Below, in pieces: positions 6,641-6,822 of a DNA stretch of 6,822 nucleotides. Position 1 is the stretch's first letter; each line of letters starts with the position of its first letter. A model generated the notes under the pieces. The model searched no databases. It was not told the origin of the DNA and worked only from the letters and a program-made list of their open reading frames with translations. A program made the position numbers and the translations under genes. The stretch is from NCBI GenBank assembly GCA_024642765.1, contig JAHEAM010000207.1, positions 1 through 6,822 on the forward strand, written 5' to 3'. This DNA comes from Planctomycetaceae bacterium (GTDB lineage Bacteria > Planctomycetota > Planctomycetia > Pirellulales > Pirellulaceae).

Positions 6641-6822
6641 CTAATAGGGAAACGCCGTAATGACTCGATTCTTCTCGAGTACGATTTTGATTCGTTGCAA
6701 TTTGGGGAAGCCGTCCCGTTTGCCGTTTTGCCCGCCTTTGTAGCCAATGTCTCGTTTCATATCGATCGTGTATTCCATCCGCCTCGAGTCGTCCGCACTC
6801 TGAACCGCTTTGACGGCAGGCG
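6641..6822 (-). CDS. C-terminal end of an unidentified protein, cut by the right edge
   Basis: The last 59 residues of a protein read leftwards from the window edge to a TAG at 6643-6641. The frame was chosen over an overlapping open frame because it has balanced charged and hydrophobic residues and more G or C at third codon positions; the competing frame is Arg, Gln and Cys-rich here. The tail contains MEYTIDMKRDIGYKGG, then LQRIKIVLEKNRVITAFPY at the very end. An ending of the form beta strand, turn, strand, then TAFP or TAYP is common in the C-terminal toxin domains of bacterial polymorphic toxins with the barnase/EndoU/colicin E5-like (BECR) RNase fold. That likeness is from memory and covers only the last strands. 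The rest of the gene lies outside the window, so the identity stays open. Confidence 0.65.
   Translation of the reverse strand, partial: PAVKAVQSADDSRRMEYTIDMKRDIGYKGGQNGKRDGFPKLQRIKIVLEKNRVITAFPY

Overview
The window reads as a stretch of bacterial chromosome of roughly even GC content. It most resembles a planctomycete, probably of the Pirellulaceae type. This is inferred from the gene style: large membrane-anchored von Willebrand factor A (VWA), LysM and tetratricopeptide (TPR) proteins with long low-complexity linkers, wide gene spacing and few clear promoters. No rRNA, tRNA, CRISPR array, insertion sequence or phage gene was seen.

All supported genes lie on the minus strand, so the reading order runs from right to left. 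At the right edge (6641-6822) is the C-terminal end of an unidentified protein. After a 263-bp gap comes a single-pass membrane protein with a C-terminal LysM domain (5484-6377). After 162 bp comes a 667-residue membrane-anchored VWA protein with an intact metal-ion-dependent adhesion site (MIDAS) motif (3318-5321). A 571-bp gap with a 16-bp tandem repeat and several inverted repeats follows. Next is a TIM-barrel protein of the sugar phosphate isomerase/epimerase family (1853-2746), closed by a very clear intrinsic terminator with a UUCG loop (1768-1798). Then comes a membrane-anchored TPR-like protein (94-1605). At the left edge another gene probably begins (from about position 31 or 37, running out of the window).

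Three of the four complete genes (LysM, VWA and TPR-like) share one architecture: a short N-terminal tail inside the cell, one membrane helix, a linker, then a binding or scaffold domain outside the membrane. This suggests, without proving, a shared job at the cell envelope, with LysM contacting peptidoglycan and the VWA and TPR modules mediating protein contacts. The TIM-barrel protein is cytoplasmic by sequence. It appears to have lost the usual metal-binding residues of its family, so its function is uncertain.

The points most worth a second look are the substituted active site of the TIM-barrel protein, a TonB-like SxxxH motif in the membrane helix of the VWA protein, and the right-edge protein tail with its overlapping small open frame.
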